DNA of 64,000 nucleotides. Source: Pseudisothecium myosuroides (lineage: Eukaryota > Streptophyta > Bryopsida > Hypnales > Lembophyllaceae). A program made the translations under genes and the position numbers. This document shows positions 13,801 to 26,122 of the stretch, piece after piece (positions within the stretch are counted from its first letter, which is position 1; the number at the start of each line of letters is the position of its first letter). The stretch covers positions 33,846,987-33,910,986 of the forward strand of contig OX637290.1 in NCBI GenBank assembly GCA_951799445.1, given 5' to 3'. Below the pieces are notes generated by a model, which saw nothing but the letters and a program-made list of their open reading frames with translations, searched no databases and was not told the DNA's origin.

Positions 13801-16800
13801 GCTGGCCCTCCGAGATGACCCCTCTCGGTGCCGAGAGGCCACCCCGGGGGTCCTGGGATCGGCTATCAAGTTCAACAGCGAGACCCTCAGGGCGCTTGGC
13901 CGCACTTTTTTTTTCAAACATATTTTTCAATATTTGAACACCAGGCTTGACTTCTCTGGACTTGAAGAACCAGAACTCACACCCCAAGGAAGAAAATGAG
14001 GAGGGCGATCGAATCCCTCCCCCGATTGAATTGAAGCTTTATCATGCTGGCCCTCCGAGATGACCCCTCTCCGTGCCGAGAGGCGACCCCGGGGGTCCTG
14101 GGATCGGCCATCAAGCTCAATAGCGAGACCCTGAGGGCGCTGGGCCGCACTTTTTTTTTAAAACATATTTTTCAATATTTGATCACCAGGCTTGACTTCT
14201 CTGGACTTGAAGAAACAGAACTCACACCCCAAGGAAGAAAATGAGGAGGGCGACCAAATCCCTCCCCCGATTGAATTGAAGCTTTATCATGCAGGCCCTC
14301 CGAGATGACCCCTCTCGGTGCCGAGAGGCCACCCCGGGGGTCCTGGGATCGGCCATCAAGCTCAACAGCGAGACCCTGAGGGCGCTGGGCCGCACTTTTT
14401 TTTTAAAACATATCTTTCAATATTTGAACACCAGGCTTGACCTCTCTGGACTTGAAGAAACAGAACTCACACCCCAAGGAAGAAAATGAGGAGGGTGACC
14501 AAATCCCTCCCCTGATTGAATTGAGGCTTCATCATGCCGGCCATCCGAGACGACCCCTCTCGGTGCCGAGAGGCCACCCCGGGGGTCCTGGGATCGGCCA
14601 TCAAGCTCAACAGGGAGACCCTGAGGGCGCTAGGTCGCATTTTTTTTTTCAAACATATTTTTCAATATTTGATCACCAGGCTTGACCTCTCTGGACTTGA
14701 AGAACCAGAACTCACACCACAAGGAAGAAAATGGGGAGGGTGACCAAATCCCTCCCCCGATTGAATTGATGCTTCATCATGCCGGCCATCCGAGATGACC
14801 CCTCTCGGTGCCGAGAGGCCACCCCGGGGGTCCTGGGATCGGCCATCAAGCTCAACAGCGAGACCCTGAGGGCGCTGGGCCGCACTTTTTTTTTCAAACA
14901 TATTTTTCAATATTTGATCACCAGGCTTGACCTCACTGGACTTGAAGAACCAGAACTCACACCACAAGGAAGAAAATGGGGAGGGTGACCAAATCCCTCC
15001 CCTGATTGAATTGAGGCTTCATCATGCCGACCATCCGAGATGACCCCTCTCGGTGCCGAGAGGCCACCCCGGGGGTCCTGGGATCGGCCATCAAGCTCAA
15101 CAGCGAGACCCTGAGGGCGCTGGGCCACACTTTTTTTTTTTCAAACATATTTTTCAATATTTGAACACCAGGCTTGACCTCTCTGGACTTGAAGAACCAG
15201 AACTCACACCCCAAGGAAGAAAATGGGGAGGGTGACCAAATCCCTCCCCTGATTGAATTGAGGCTTCATCATGCCGGCCATCCGAGATGACCCCTCTCGG
15301 TGCCGAGAGGCCACCCCGGGGGTCCTGGGATCGGCCATCAAGCTCAACAGCGAGACCCTGAGGGCGCTGGGCCGCATTTTTTTTTTCAAACATATTTTTC
15401 AATATTTGAACACCAGGCTTGACTTCTCTGGACTTGAAGAACCAGAACTCACACCCCAAGGAAGAAAATGAGGAGGGCGACCAAATCCCTCCCCCGATTG
15501 AATTGAAGCTTTATCATGCTGGCCCTCCGAGATGACCCCTCTCCGTGCCGAGAGGCGACCCCGGGGGTCCTGGGATCGGCCATCAAGCTCAATAGCGAGA
15601 CCCTGAGGGCGCTGGGCCGCACTTTTTTTTTAAAACATATTTTTCAATATTTGATCACCAGGCTTGACTTCTCTGGACTTGAAGAAACAGAACTCACACC
15701 CCAAGGAAGAAAATGAGGAGGGCGACCAAATCCCTCCCCCGATTGAATTGAAGCTTTATCATGCAGGCCCTCCGAGATGACCTTTCTCGGTGCCGAGAGG
15801 CCACCCCGGGGGTCCTGGGATCGGCCATCAAGCTCAACAGCGAGACCCTGAGGGCGCTGGGCCGCACTTTTTTTTTCAAACATATCTTTCAATATTTGAA
15901 CACCAGGCTTGACCTCTCTGGACTTGAAAAACCAGAACTCACACCCCAAGGAAGAAAATGAGGAGGGTGACCAAATCCCTCCCCTGATTGAATTGAGGCT
16001 TCATCATGCCGGCCATCCGAGATGACCCCTCTCGGTGCCGAGAGGCCACCCCGGGGGTCCTGGGATCGGCCATCAAGCTCAACAGGGAGACCCTGAGGGC
16101 GCTAGGTCGCATTTTTTTTTTCAAACATATTTTTCAATATTTGATCACCAGGCTTGACCTCTCTGGACTTGAAGAACCAGAACTCACACCACAAGGAAGA
16201 AAATGGGGAGGGTGACCAAATCCCTCCCCTGATTGAATTGATGCTTCATCATGCCGGCCATCCGAGATGACCCCTCTCGGTGCCCAGACGCCACCCCGGG
16301 GGTCCTGGGATCGGCCATCAAGCTCAACAGCGAGACCCTGAGGGCGCTGGGCCGCACTTTTTTTTTCAAACATATTTTTCAATATTTGATCACCAGGCTT
16401 GACTTTTCTGGACTTGAAGAAACAGAACTCACACCCCAAGGAAGAAAATGAGGAGGGCGACCAAATCCCTCCCCCGATTGAATTCAAGCTTTATCATGCT
16501 GGCCCTCCGAGATGACCCCTCTCGGTGCCGAGAGGCCACCCCGAGGGTCCTGGGATCGGCCATCAAGCTCAACAGCGAGACCCTGAGGGCGCTGGGCCGC
16601 ACTTTTTTTTTCAAACATATTTTTCAATATTTGAACACCAGGCTTGACTTCTCTGGACTTGAAGAACCAGAACTCACACCCCAAGGAAGAAAATGAGGAG
16701 GGCGACCAAATCCCTCCCCCGATTGAATTGAAGCTTTATCATGCTGGCCCTCCGAGATGACCCCTCTCGGTGCCGAGAGGCCACCCCGGGGGTCCTGGGA

Positions 16801-19800
16801 TCGGCCATCAAGCTCAACAGCGAGACCCTGAGGGCGCTGGGCCGCACTTTTTTTTTCAAACATATTTTTCAATATTTGAACACCAGGCTTGACTTCTCTG
16901 GACTTGAAGAACCAGAACTCACACCCCAAGGAAGAAAATGAGGAGGGCGACCAAATCCCTCCCCCGATTGAATTGAAGCTTTATCATGCTGGCCCTCCGA
17001 GATGACCCCTCTCGGTGCCGAGAGGCCACCCCGGGGGTCCTGGGATCAGCCATCAAGCTCAACAGCGAGACCCTGAGGGCGCTGGGCCGCAATTTTTTTT
17101 TCAAACATATTTTTCAATATTTGAACACCAGGCTTGACTTCTCTGGACTTGAAGAACCAGAACTCACACCCCAAGGAAGAAAATGAGGAGGGTGACCAAA
17201 TCCCTCCCCCGATTGAATTGAAGCTTTATCATGCTGGCCCTCCGAGATGACCCCTCTCCGTGCCGAGAGGCCACCCCGGGGGTCCTGGGATCGGCTATCA
17301 AGCTCAACAGCGAGACCCTCAGGGCGCTTGGCCGCACTTTTTTTTTCAAACATATTTTTCAATATTTGAACACCAGGCTTGACTTCTCTGGACTTGAAGA
17401 ACCAGAACTCACACCCCAAGGAAGAAAATGAGGAGGGTGACCAAATCCCTCCCCCGATTGAATTGAAGCTTTATCATGCTGGACCTCCGAGATGACCCCT
17501 CTCGGTGCCGAGAGGCCACCCCGGGGGTCTTGGGATCGGCTATCAAGCTCAACAGCGAGACCCTGAGGGCGCTTGGCCGCACTTTTTTTTTCAAACATAT
17601 TTTTCAATATTTGAACACCAGGCTTGACTTCTCTGGACTTGAAGAACCAGAACTCACACCCCAAAGAAGAAAATGAGGAGGGCGACCGAATCCCTCCCCC
17701 GATTGAATTGAAGCTTTATCATGCTGGCCCTCCGAGATGACCCCTCTTCGTGCCGAGAGGCCCCTCCGGGGGTCCTGGGATCGGCCATCAAGCTCAATAG
17801 CGAGACCTTGAGGGCGCTGGGCCGCACTTTTTTTTTAAAACATATTTTTCAATATTTGATCACCAGGCTTGACTTCTCTGGACTTGAAGAAACAGAACTC
17901 ACACCCCAAGGAAGAAAATGAGGAGGGCGACCAAATCCCTCCCCCGATTGAATTGAAGCTTTATCATGCAGGCCCTCCGAGATGACCCCTCTCGGTGCCG
18001 AGAGGCCACCCCGGGGGTCCTGGGATCGGCCATCAAGCTCAACAGCGAGACCCTGAGGGCGTTGGGCCGCACTTTTTTTTTCAAACATATTTTTCAATAT
18101 TTGATCACCAGGCTTGACCTCTCTGGACTTGAAGAATCAGAACTCACACCACAAGGAAGAAAATGGGGAGGGTGACCAAATCCCTCCCCCGATTGAATTG
18201 ATGCTTCATCATGCCGGCCCTCCGAGATGACCCCTCTCGGTGCCGAGAGGCCACCCCGGGGGTCCTGGGATCGGCGATCAAGCTCAATAGCGAGACCCTG
18301 AGGGCGCTGGGCCACACTTTTTTTTCAAACATATTTTTCAGTATTTGAACACCAGGCTTGACCTCTCTGGACTTGAAAAACCAGAACTCACACCACAAGG
18401 AAGAAAATGGGGAGGGTGACCAAATCCCTCCCCTGATTGAATTGAGGCTTCATCATGCCGGCCATCCGAGATGACCCCTCTCCGTGCCGAGAGGCCACCC
18501 CGGGGGTCCTGGGATCGGCCATCAAGCTCAACAGCGAGACCCTGAGGGCGCTGGGCCGCATTTTTTTTTTCAAACATATTTTTCAATATTTGAACACCAG
18601 GCTTGACGTCTCTGGACTTGAAGAACCAGAACTCACACCCCAAGGAAGAAAATGAGGAGGGCGACCAAATCCCTCCCCCGATTGAATTGAAGCTTTATCA
18701 TGCTGGCCCTCCGAGATGACCCCTCTCGGTGCCGAGAGGCCACCCCGGGGGTCCTGGGATCGGCCATCAAGCTCAAGAGCGAGACCCTGAGGGCGCTGGG
18801 CCGCACTTTTTTTTCCAAACATATTTTTCAATATTTGAACACCAGGCTTGACCTCTCTGGACTTGAAGAACCAGAACTCACACCACAAAGAAAAAATGGG
18901 GAGGGTGACCAAATCCCTCCCCCGATTGAATTGAGGCTTCATCAGGCCGGCCATCCGAGATGACCCCTCTCGGTGCCGAGAGGCCACCCCGGGGGTCCTG
19001 GGATCGGCTATCAAGCTCAACAGCATGACCCTGAGGGCGCTGGGCCGCATTTTTTTTTTCAAATATATTTTTCAATATTTGAACACCAGGCTTGACTTCT
19101 CTGGACTTGAAGAACCAGAACTCACACCCCAAGGAAGAAAATGAGGAGGGCGACCAAATCCCTCCCCCGATTGAATTGAAGCTTTATCATGCTGGCCCTC
19201 CGAGATGACCCCTCTCGGTGCTGAGAGGCCACCCCGGGGGTCCTGGGATCGGCCATCAAGCTCAACAGCGAGACCCTGAGGGCGCTGGGCCGCACTTTTT
19301 TTTTCAAACATATTTTTCAATATTTCATCACCAGGCTTGACCTCTCTGGACTTGAAGAACCAGAACTCACACGACAAGGAAGAAAATGGGGAGGGTGACC
19401 AAATCCCTCCCCCGATTGAATTGACGCTTCATCATGCCGGCCCTCCGAGATGACCCCTCTCGGTGCCGAGAGGCCACCCCGGGGGTCCTGGGATCGGCCA
19501 TCAGGCTCAACAGCGAGACCCTGAGGGCGCTAGGTCGCACTTTTTTTTTCAAACATATTTTTCAATATTTGAACACCATGCTTGACCTCTCTGGACTTGA
19601 AGAACCAGAACTCACACCACAAGGAAGAAAATGGGGAGGGTGACCAAATCCCTCCCCCGATTGAATTGATGCTTCATCATGCCGGCCCTCCGAGATGACC
19701 CCTCTCGGTGCCGAGAGGCCACCCCGGGGGTCCTGGGATCGGCGATCAAGCTCAATAGCGAGACCCTGAGGGCGCTGGGCCACACTTTTTTTTCAAACAT

Positions 19801-22800
19801 ATTTTTCAATATTTGAACACCAGGCTTGACCTCTCTGGACTTGAAGAACCAGAACTCACACCCCAAGGAAGAAAATGGGGAGGGTGACCAAATCCCTCCT
19901 CCGATTGAATTGATGCTTCATCATGCCGGCCATCCGAGATGACCCCTCTCGGTGCCGAGAGGCCACCCCGGGGGTCCTGGGATCGGCCATCAGGCTCAAC
20001 AGCAAGACCCTGAGGGCGCTAGGCCGCATTTTTTTTTTCAAACATATTTTTCAATATTTGAACACTAGGCTTGACCTCTCTGGACTTGAAAAACCAGAAC
20101 TCACACCACAAAGAAAAAATGGGGAGGGTGACCAAATCCCTCCCCCGATTGAATTGATGCTTCATCATGCCGGCCGTCCGAGATGACCCCTCTTGGTGCC
20201 GAGAGGCCACCCCGGGGGTCCTGGGATCGGCTATCATGCTCAATAGCGAGACCCCGAGGGCGCTGCGCCACACTTTTTTTTCAAACATATTTTTCAATAT
20301 TTGAACACCAGGCTTGACCTCTCTGGACTTGAAGAACCAGAACTCACACCACAAGGAAGAAAATGGGGAGGGTGACCAAATCCCTCCCCTGATTGAATTG
20401 AGGCTTCATCATGCCGGCCCTCTGAGATGACCCTTCTCGGTGCCGAGAGGCCACCCCGGGGGTCCTGGGATCGGCTATCAAGCTCAACAGCGAGACCCTG
20501 AGGGCGCTTGGCCGCACTTTTTTTTTCAAACATATTTTTCAATATTTGAACACCAGGCTTGACCTCTCTGGACTTGAAAAACCAGAACTCACACCACAAA
20601 GAAAAAATGGGGAGGGTGACCAAATCCCTCCCCCGATTGAATTGATGCTTCATCATGCCGGCCGTCCGAGATGACCCCTCTTGGTGCCGAGAGGCCACCC
20701 CGGGGGTCCTGGGATCGGCTATCATGCTCAATAGCGAGACCCTGAGGGCGCTGGGCCACACTTTTTTTTCAAACATATTTTTCAATATTTGAACACCAGG
20801 CTTGACCTCTCTGGACTTGAAGAACCAGAACTCACACCACAAGGAAGAAAATGGGGAGGGTGACCAAATCCCTCCCCTGATTGAATTGAGGCTTCATCAT
20901 GCCGGCCATCCGAGATGACCCCTCTCGGTGCCGAGAGGCCACCCCGGGGGTCCTGGGATCGGCTATCAAGCTCAATAGCGAGACCCTGAGGGCGCTGGGC
21001 CACACTTTTTTTTCAAACATATTTTTCAATATTTGAACACCAGGCTTGACCTCTCTGGACTTGAAGAACCAGAACTCACACCCCAAGGAAGAAAATGGGG
21101 AGGGTGACCAAATCCCTCCTCCGATTGAATTGATGCTTCATCATGCCGGCCGTCCGAGATGACCCCTCTCAGTGCCGAGAGGCCACCCCGGGGGTCCTGG
21201 GATCGGCTATCAAGCTCAATAGCGAGACCCTGAGGGCGCTGGGCCACACTTTTTTTTCAAACATATTTTTCAATATTTGAACACCAGGCTTGACTTCTCT
21301 AGACTTGAAGAACCAGAACTCACACCACAAGGAAGAAAATGGGGAGGGTGACCAAATCCCTCCCCCGATTGAATTGAGGCTTCATCATGCCGGCCCTCCG
21401 AGATGACCCCTCTCGGTGCCGAGAGGCCACCCCGGGGGTCCTGGGATCGGCTATCAAGCTCAATAGCGAGACCCTGAGGGCGCTGGGCCACACTTTTTTT
21501 TCAAACATATTTTTCAATATTTGAACACCATGCTTGACCTCTTTGGACTTGAAGAACCAGAACTCACACCCTAAGGAAAAAAATGGGGAGGGTGACCAAA
21601 TCCCTCCCCCGATTGAATTGAAGCTTCATCATGCCGGCCCTCTGAGATGACCCCTCTCGGTGCCGAGAGGCCACCCCGGGGGTCCTGGGATCGGCTATCA
21701 AGCTCAACAGCGAGACCCTGAGGGCGCTTGGCCGCACTTTTTTTTTCAAACATATTTTTCAATATTTGAACACCAGGCTTGACTTCTCTGGACTTGAAGA
21801 ACCAGAACTCACACCCCAAGGAAGAAAATGGGGAGGGCGACCAAATCCCTCCCCCGATTGAATTGATGCTTCATCATGCCGGCCCTCCGAGATGACCCCT
21901 CTCGGTGCCGAGAGGCCACCCCGGGGGTCCTGGGATCGGCTATCAAGCTCAACAGCAAGACCCTGAGGGCGCTTGGCCGCACTTTTTTTTTCAAACATAT
22001 TTTTCAATATTTGAACACCAGGCTTGACTTCTCTGGACTTGAAGAACCAGAACTCACACCCCAAGGAAGAAAATGAGGAGGGCGACCAAATCCCTCCCCC
22101 GATTGAATTGAAGCTTTATCATGCTGGCCCTCCGAGATGACCCCTCTCGGTGCCGAGAGGCCACCCCGGGGGTCCTGGGATCGGCCATCAAGCTCAACAG
22201 CGAGACCCTGAGGGCGCTGGGCCGCACTTTTTTTTTCAAACATATTTTTCAATATTTGATCACCAGGCTTGACCTCTCTGGACTTGAAGAACCAGAACTC
22301 ACACCACAAGGAAGAAAATGGGGAGGGTGACCAAATCCCTCCCCCGATTGAATTGATGCTTCATCATGCCGGCCCTCCGAGATGACCCCTCTCGGTGCCG
22401 AGAGGCCACCCCGGGGGTCCTGGGATCGGCCATCAGGCTCAACAGCGAGACCCTGAGGGCGCTAGGTCGCACTTTTTTTTTCAAACATATTTTTCAATAT
22501 TTGAACACCATGCTTGACCTCTCTGGACTTGAAGAACCAGAACTCACACCACAAGGAAGAAAATGGGGAGGGTGACCAAATCCCTCCCCCGATTGAATTG
22601 ATGCTTCATCATGCCGGCCCTCCGAGATGACCCCTCTCGGTGCCGAGAGGCCACCCCGGGGGTCCTGGGATCGGCCATCAGGCTCAACAGCGAGACCCTG
22701 AGGGCGCTAGGTCGCACTTTTTTTTTCAAACATATTTTTCAATATTTGAACACCATGCTTGACCTCTCTGGACTTGAAGAACCAGAACTCACACCACAAG

Positions 22801-24018
22801 GAAGAAAATGGGGAGGGTGACCAAATCCCTCCCCCGATTGAATTGATGCTTCATCATGCCGGCCCTCCGAGATGACCCCTCTCGGTGCCGAGAGGCCACC
22901 CCGGGGGTCCTGGGATCGGCCATCAGGCTCAATAGCGAGACCCTGAGGGCGCTAGGTCGCACTTTTTTTTTCAAACATATTTTTCAATATTTGATCACCA
23001 GGCTTGACCTCTCTGGACTTGAAGAACCAGAACTCACACCACAAGGAAGAAAATGGGGAGGGTGACCAAATCCCTCCCCCGATTGAATTGATGCTTCATC
23101 ATGCCGGCCCTCCGAGATGACCCCTCTCGGTGCCGAGAGGCCACCCCGGGGGTCCTGGGATCGGCCATCAGGCTCAACAGCGAGACCCTGAGGGCGCTAG
23201 GTCGCACTTTTTTTTTCAAACATATTTTTCAATATTTGAACACCAGGCTTAACTTCTCTGGACTTGAAGAACCAGAACTCACACCCCAAGGAAGAAAATG
23301 AGGAGGGCGACCAAATCCCTCCCCCGATTGAATTGAAGCTTTATCATGCTGGCCCTCCGAGATGACCCCTCTCGGTGCCGAGAGGCCACCCCGGGGGTCC
23401 TGGGATCGGCTATCAAGCTCAACAGGAAGACCCTGAGGGCGCTTGGCCGCACTTTTTTTTTAAAACATATTTTTCAATATTTGAACACCAGGCTTGACTT
23501 CTCTGGACTTGAAGAACCAGAACTCACACCCCAAGGAAAAAAATGGGGAGGGTGACCAAATCCCTCCCCCGATTGAATTGAAGCTTCATCATGCCGGCCC
23601 TCTGAGATGACCCCTCTCGGTGCCGAGAGGCCACCCCGGGGGTCCTAGGATCGGCCATCAAGCTCAACAGCGAGACCCTGAGGGCGCTGGGCCGCACTTT
23701 TTTTTTCAAACATATTTTTTAATATTTGAACACCAGGCTTGACCTCTCTGGACTTGAAAAACCAGAACTCACACCACAAGGAAGAAAATAGGGAGGGTGA
23801 CCAAATCCCTCCTCCGATTGAATTGATGCTTCATCATGCCGGCCCTCCGAGATGACCCCTCTCGGTGCCGAGAGGCCACCCCGGGGGTCCTGGGATCGGC
23901 CATCAAGCTCAACAGCGAGACCCTGAGGGCGCTGGGCCGCATTTTTTTTTTCAAACATATTTTTCAATATTTGAACACCAGGCTTGACCTCTCTGGACTT
24001 GAAGAACCAGAACTCACA
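7846..24018. repeat. 245-bp tandem satellite, about 66 copies
   Basis: Head-to-tail units of about 244-246 bp occupy 16.2 kb. Each contains, in order, a CAGAACTCACACC block, GATTGAATTGA, a dyad CCTCTCGGTGCCGAGAGG, a CCCCGGGGG block, a T8-T11 tract and a TTTTTCAATATTTGAACACC block. Variation includes AAGCTTTATCATGCTGG versus AGGCTTCATCATGCCGG, and T-tract length. The leftmost unit (7,846-8,090) is the most diverged, and the right end stops abruptly inside a unit at about 24,018. Both strands show 60-101-codon open frames in every unit, but the unit length is not a multiple of three, so I do not call them genes. The array lies wholly within intron 1 of the ParB-like gene. Confidence 0.95.
22340..23320. 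repeat. Homogenised block of nearly identical satellite units
   Basis: Four consecutive units (diagnostic ATGCCGGCCCTCCGAG at 22,366, 22,611, 22,856 and 23,101) share the rare CATCAGGCTC and GCTAGGTCGC variants and are almost identical. This indicates recent local amplification by unequal exchange or slippage. Confidence 0.8.
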
Positions 24019-24166
24019 TGGCATCCAAAAATCCCGGTCACTTTAGCGAAACTGAAATCTAATGGGAGCCTCATACCTCGTTATGAACGTCCTTGTCTTT
24101 GCTTGAAGGCGCGCTGGCACCTCCTACTCCTTGTTGCGCCTTCTTTGTTCTCGTAGCCGGCTTCAT

Positions 24167-24500
24167 GATTCCGCCTGCTAGGATGCAAACTCGAAGTTTT
24201 CCGATGGAACTTAATATGCTGGAGAACATGAAGTGCTTCCTCACTTGACTGAAATTACTAATGCGAAGCAACCAAAAGAATGAGGAAGAGGTGGGTGGAC
24301 GCGCCGTACCTTCTGATGGTTTTGACAAGTTTGCAAGAGGCTCCGAGAAGCGATCCCCGCACAAATACGATTTAGGGTTTGAGGATGCGGCGGGAGAGTT
24401 GTGCGAGATCTTGCGACCTTACCAGCCGGTCACTCGAGGTGGGCGCCCGGTTGCTGGAATGATTTAGGAGGTGCTTGAAGGCAGTCTGGAAGCCTAGCTT
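24167..24500 (-). promoter_or_regulatory. Promoter / 5' UTR region of the ParB-like gene
   Basis: Upstream of the ATG at 24,166 the minus strand reads AAACCCTAAA (plus strand 24,371-24,380), a telobox-type element typical of plant promoters. No TATA box is obvious. A 68-codon open frame on the plus strand here has no recognisable features. Confidence 0.4.
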
Positions 24501-26122
24501 TGGAGAAGCCCTGGAATGTGGATTCTCATATTTTATTTGATAAAATGGTTAAATCGATTTTCTGTATTGGATTCCGGACGACTTGCATTTGGATTGACGA
24601 CTTCTTCTACTCGAGGTTGTATACAATTGCCTTTCTAGATTGGATGGCTTTGATGCAAACAATATGAATCAGGTGATGAGGGGTATGGAAATCTATGTAT
24701 ATATTTCTCTTATTGTACCATCATGTTACTGAAACTGGACTAATGCATTACAAGAATTCAATGTAGTGTGATGTTATAATATAATAGACCCAATTTCTAT
24801 GGTGTCATACTTGAAGGAACTCTAATGCTTAACAAAATTTATGAATTTGCTTGTCCTGTTGTGGTTGTGGCCGTACGACTATATATTTCTAGTACAATTT
24901 CCTGCACGTCATTTTTATGTATCCCGCCCTTAAACCTAATTAGTATCTTACATTTTCTCCTAATTCTTTAGAATATACTCGTCCAAACTCCATGTCATAG
25001 ATATTACACGATGCATTTTCATTGAATGTCAGATAATATTCATATTCATTTTCTGTTCACGAAGAAACCCGTGTGAGAGTCATGTACTGAATCTCTGGAA
25101 TTGTGGGTTGATCTTCCTTATTCTGCAATATGAAGATTCCATACATAACTTATTTGTAATAGTACATTTCTGTTTCAATGTAGACGTCTTCCCCTTCAAA
25201 CCTAGAGGAGCATATGTAATCAGTAATTACCACTGACATATTCATTATTAGTGACCCCCTCAAGTGGTAGATGCTTCTATATATACGGATTCTTCTTTAT
25301 GGCGCATAATGATAATCATAATCATGAATGTACTTTGTCGAAGACCGTTGATGACCAATTTCATAAATATGGCTCTATATTGATATTTTCGATATTTCAG
25401 CAGTTCTGAGCGCTTAGTCTAAACTGTTTCTATTCTTCAAATCTATACCTGCAATAGTAGTTACAAATCTACAATTGTCCTAGATATTAAAATTCTATAC
25501 CTATCCTAGATTCTTCAGCCTGCACGGTTCGATATTTTTGTAGATCCCACATTGCTGACAGTTACTAAGTATGTAGATGTACACTTGTCCTTTACCTCAC
25601 AGGCTTATAACCCAAACCGAAAGTAAAAATGGCGGATTTCATTTGCCATTCCCTCGAAATTTAAAATGTGGTTTGATGTAATGCAATAAATTGGAGTCTC
25701 TTATTGCTTCCAAAGCCATCTTTGTCAGGTCTGCAATTCATTAGCTTGTACATTATAGAATGACGGCTATGACCAATCAAGATCTGACTTCAGGAATATT
25801 GTCTGAACTGTCATTTTAAAATTGTCGTCAACCTCATTTCTTGAATTTGGCCTTTCTTATTGGTCTTCACACTCAAACTTCATGATTTCAAATTATCTCT
25901 TCTAGGGCATACTTATTGTGATTTTCATGAAGTTCAACGTCCGCAATGTATCATGCTCCACTTCCACCCCCACTCAGGCATTCTCTTCACCAGCAGACCC
26001 ATAATCCAGTTGTTTAGGTCGACGTCCTTTATCATGCTCGTCTTCACATAGATCGGCTGTTTTCATATGCACGGTTTAGGGTCTCCAATTAGTGATCATT
26101 AGCATTAGTGGACTTCAAGGAT
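24501..26122. other. AT-rich intergenic region before the MULE-like gene
   Basis: About 1.6 kb of AT-rich DNA with no repeat, tRNA or protein-like frame that I can support. It should hold the promoter and 5' UTR of the transposase-like gene, possibly with an upstream intron (an acceptor-like CATTAG lies just before 26,108). Confidence 0.35.

Larger units (their letters stand above)
5854..24166 (-). pseudogene. ParB/sulfiredoxin-like domain gene with a satellite-filled first intron
   Basis: Exons on the minus strand: 24166-24077 (starts MKPATRTKKAQQG), 7671-7579, 7132-6471, 6359-6170 and about 6105-5854. Phases agree at each junction (0, 0, 2, 0), with donors GTATGA, GTAAGG, GTAAGT and GTATGT. 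The joined frame is about 428 codons. The third exon contains FFVCDGNHRRIAWMNH, resembling the GxHR motif of the ParB/sulfiredoxin fold; this is inference from a short motif. The acidic C-terminal part ends EFLQEGTHELI. Two in-frame TAG codons (7606-7608 and 6818-6820) interrupt the frame, so it is probably a recent pseudogene unless UAG is read through. The first intron is 16.4 kb because of the 245-bp array; the last intron is only 64 nt. An exon elsewhere in the long intron cannot be excluded. Confidence 0.6.

Noticed and set aside
7824..24018. Dozens of 60-101-codon open frames on both strands of the 245-bp array
   Set aside because: The unit length is not a multiple of three, frames end in each unit, and they exist because units are near copies. 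Some continue across units only where length varies.
7846..24018. CRISPR-like array
   Set aside because: Units of 245 bp are contiguous with no unique spacers, and the genome is eukaryotic.
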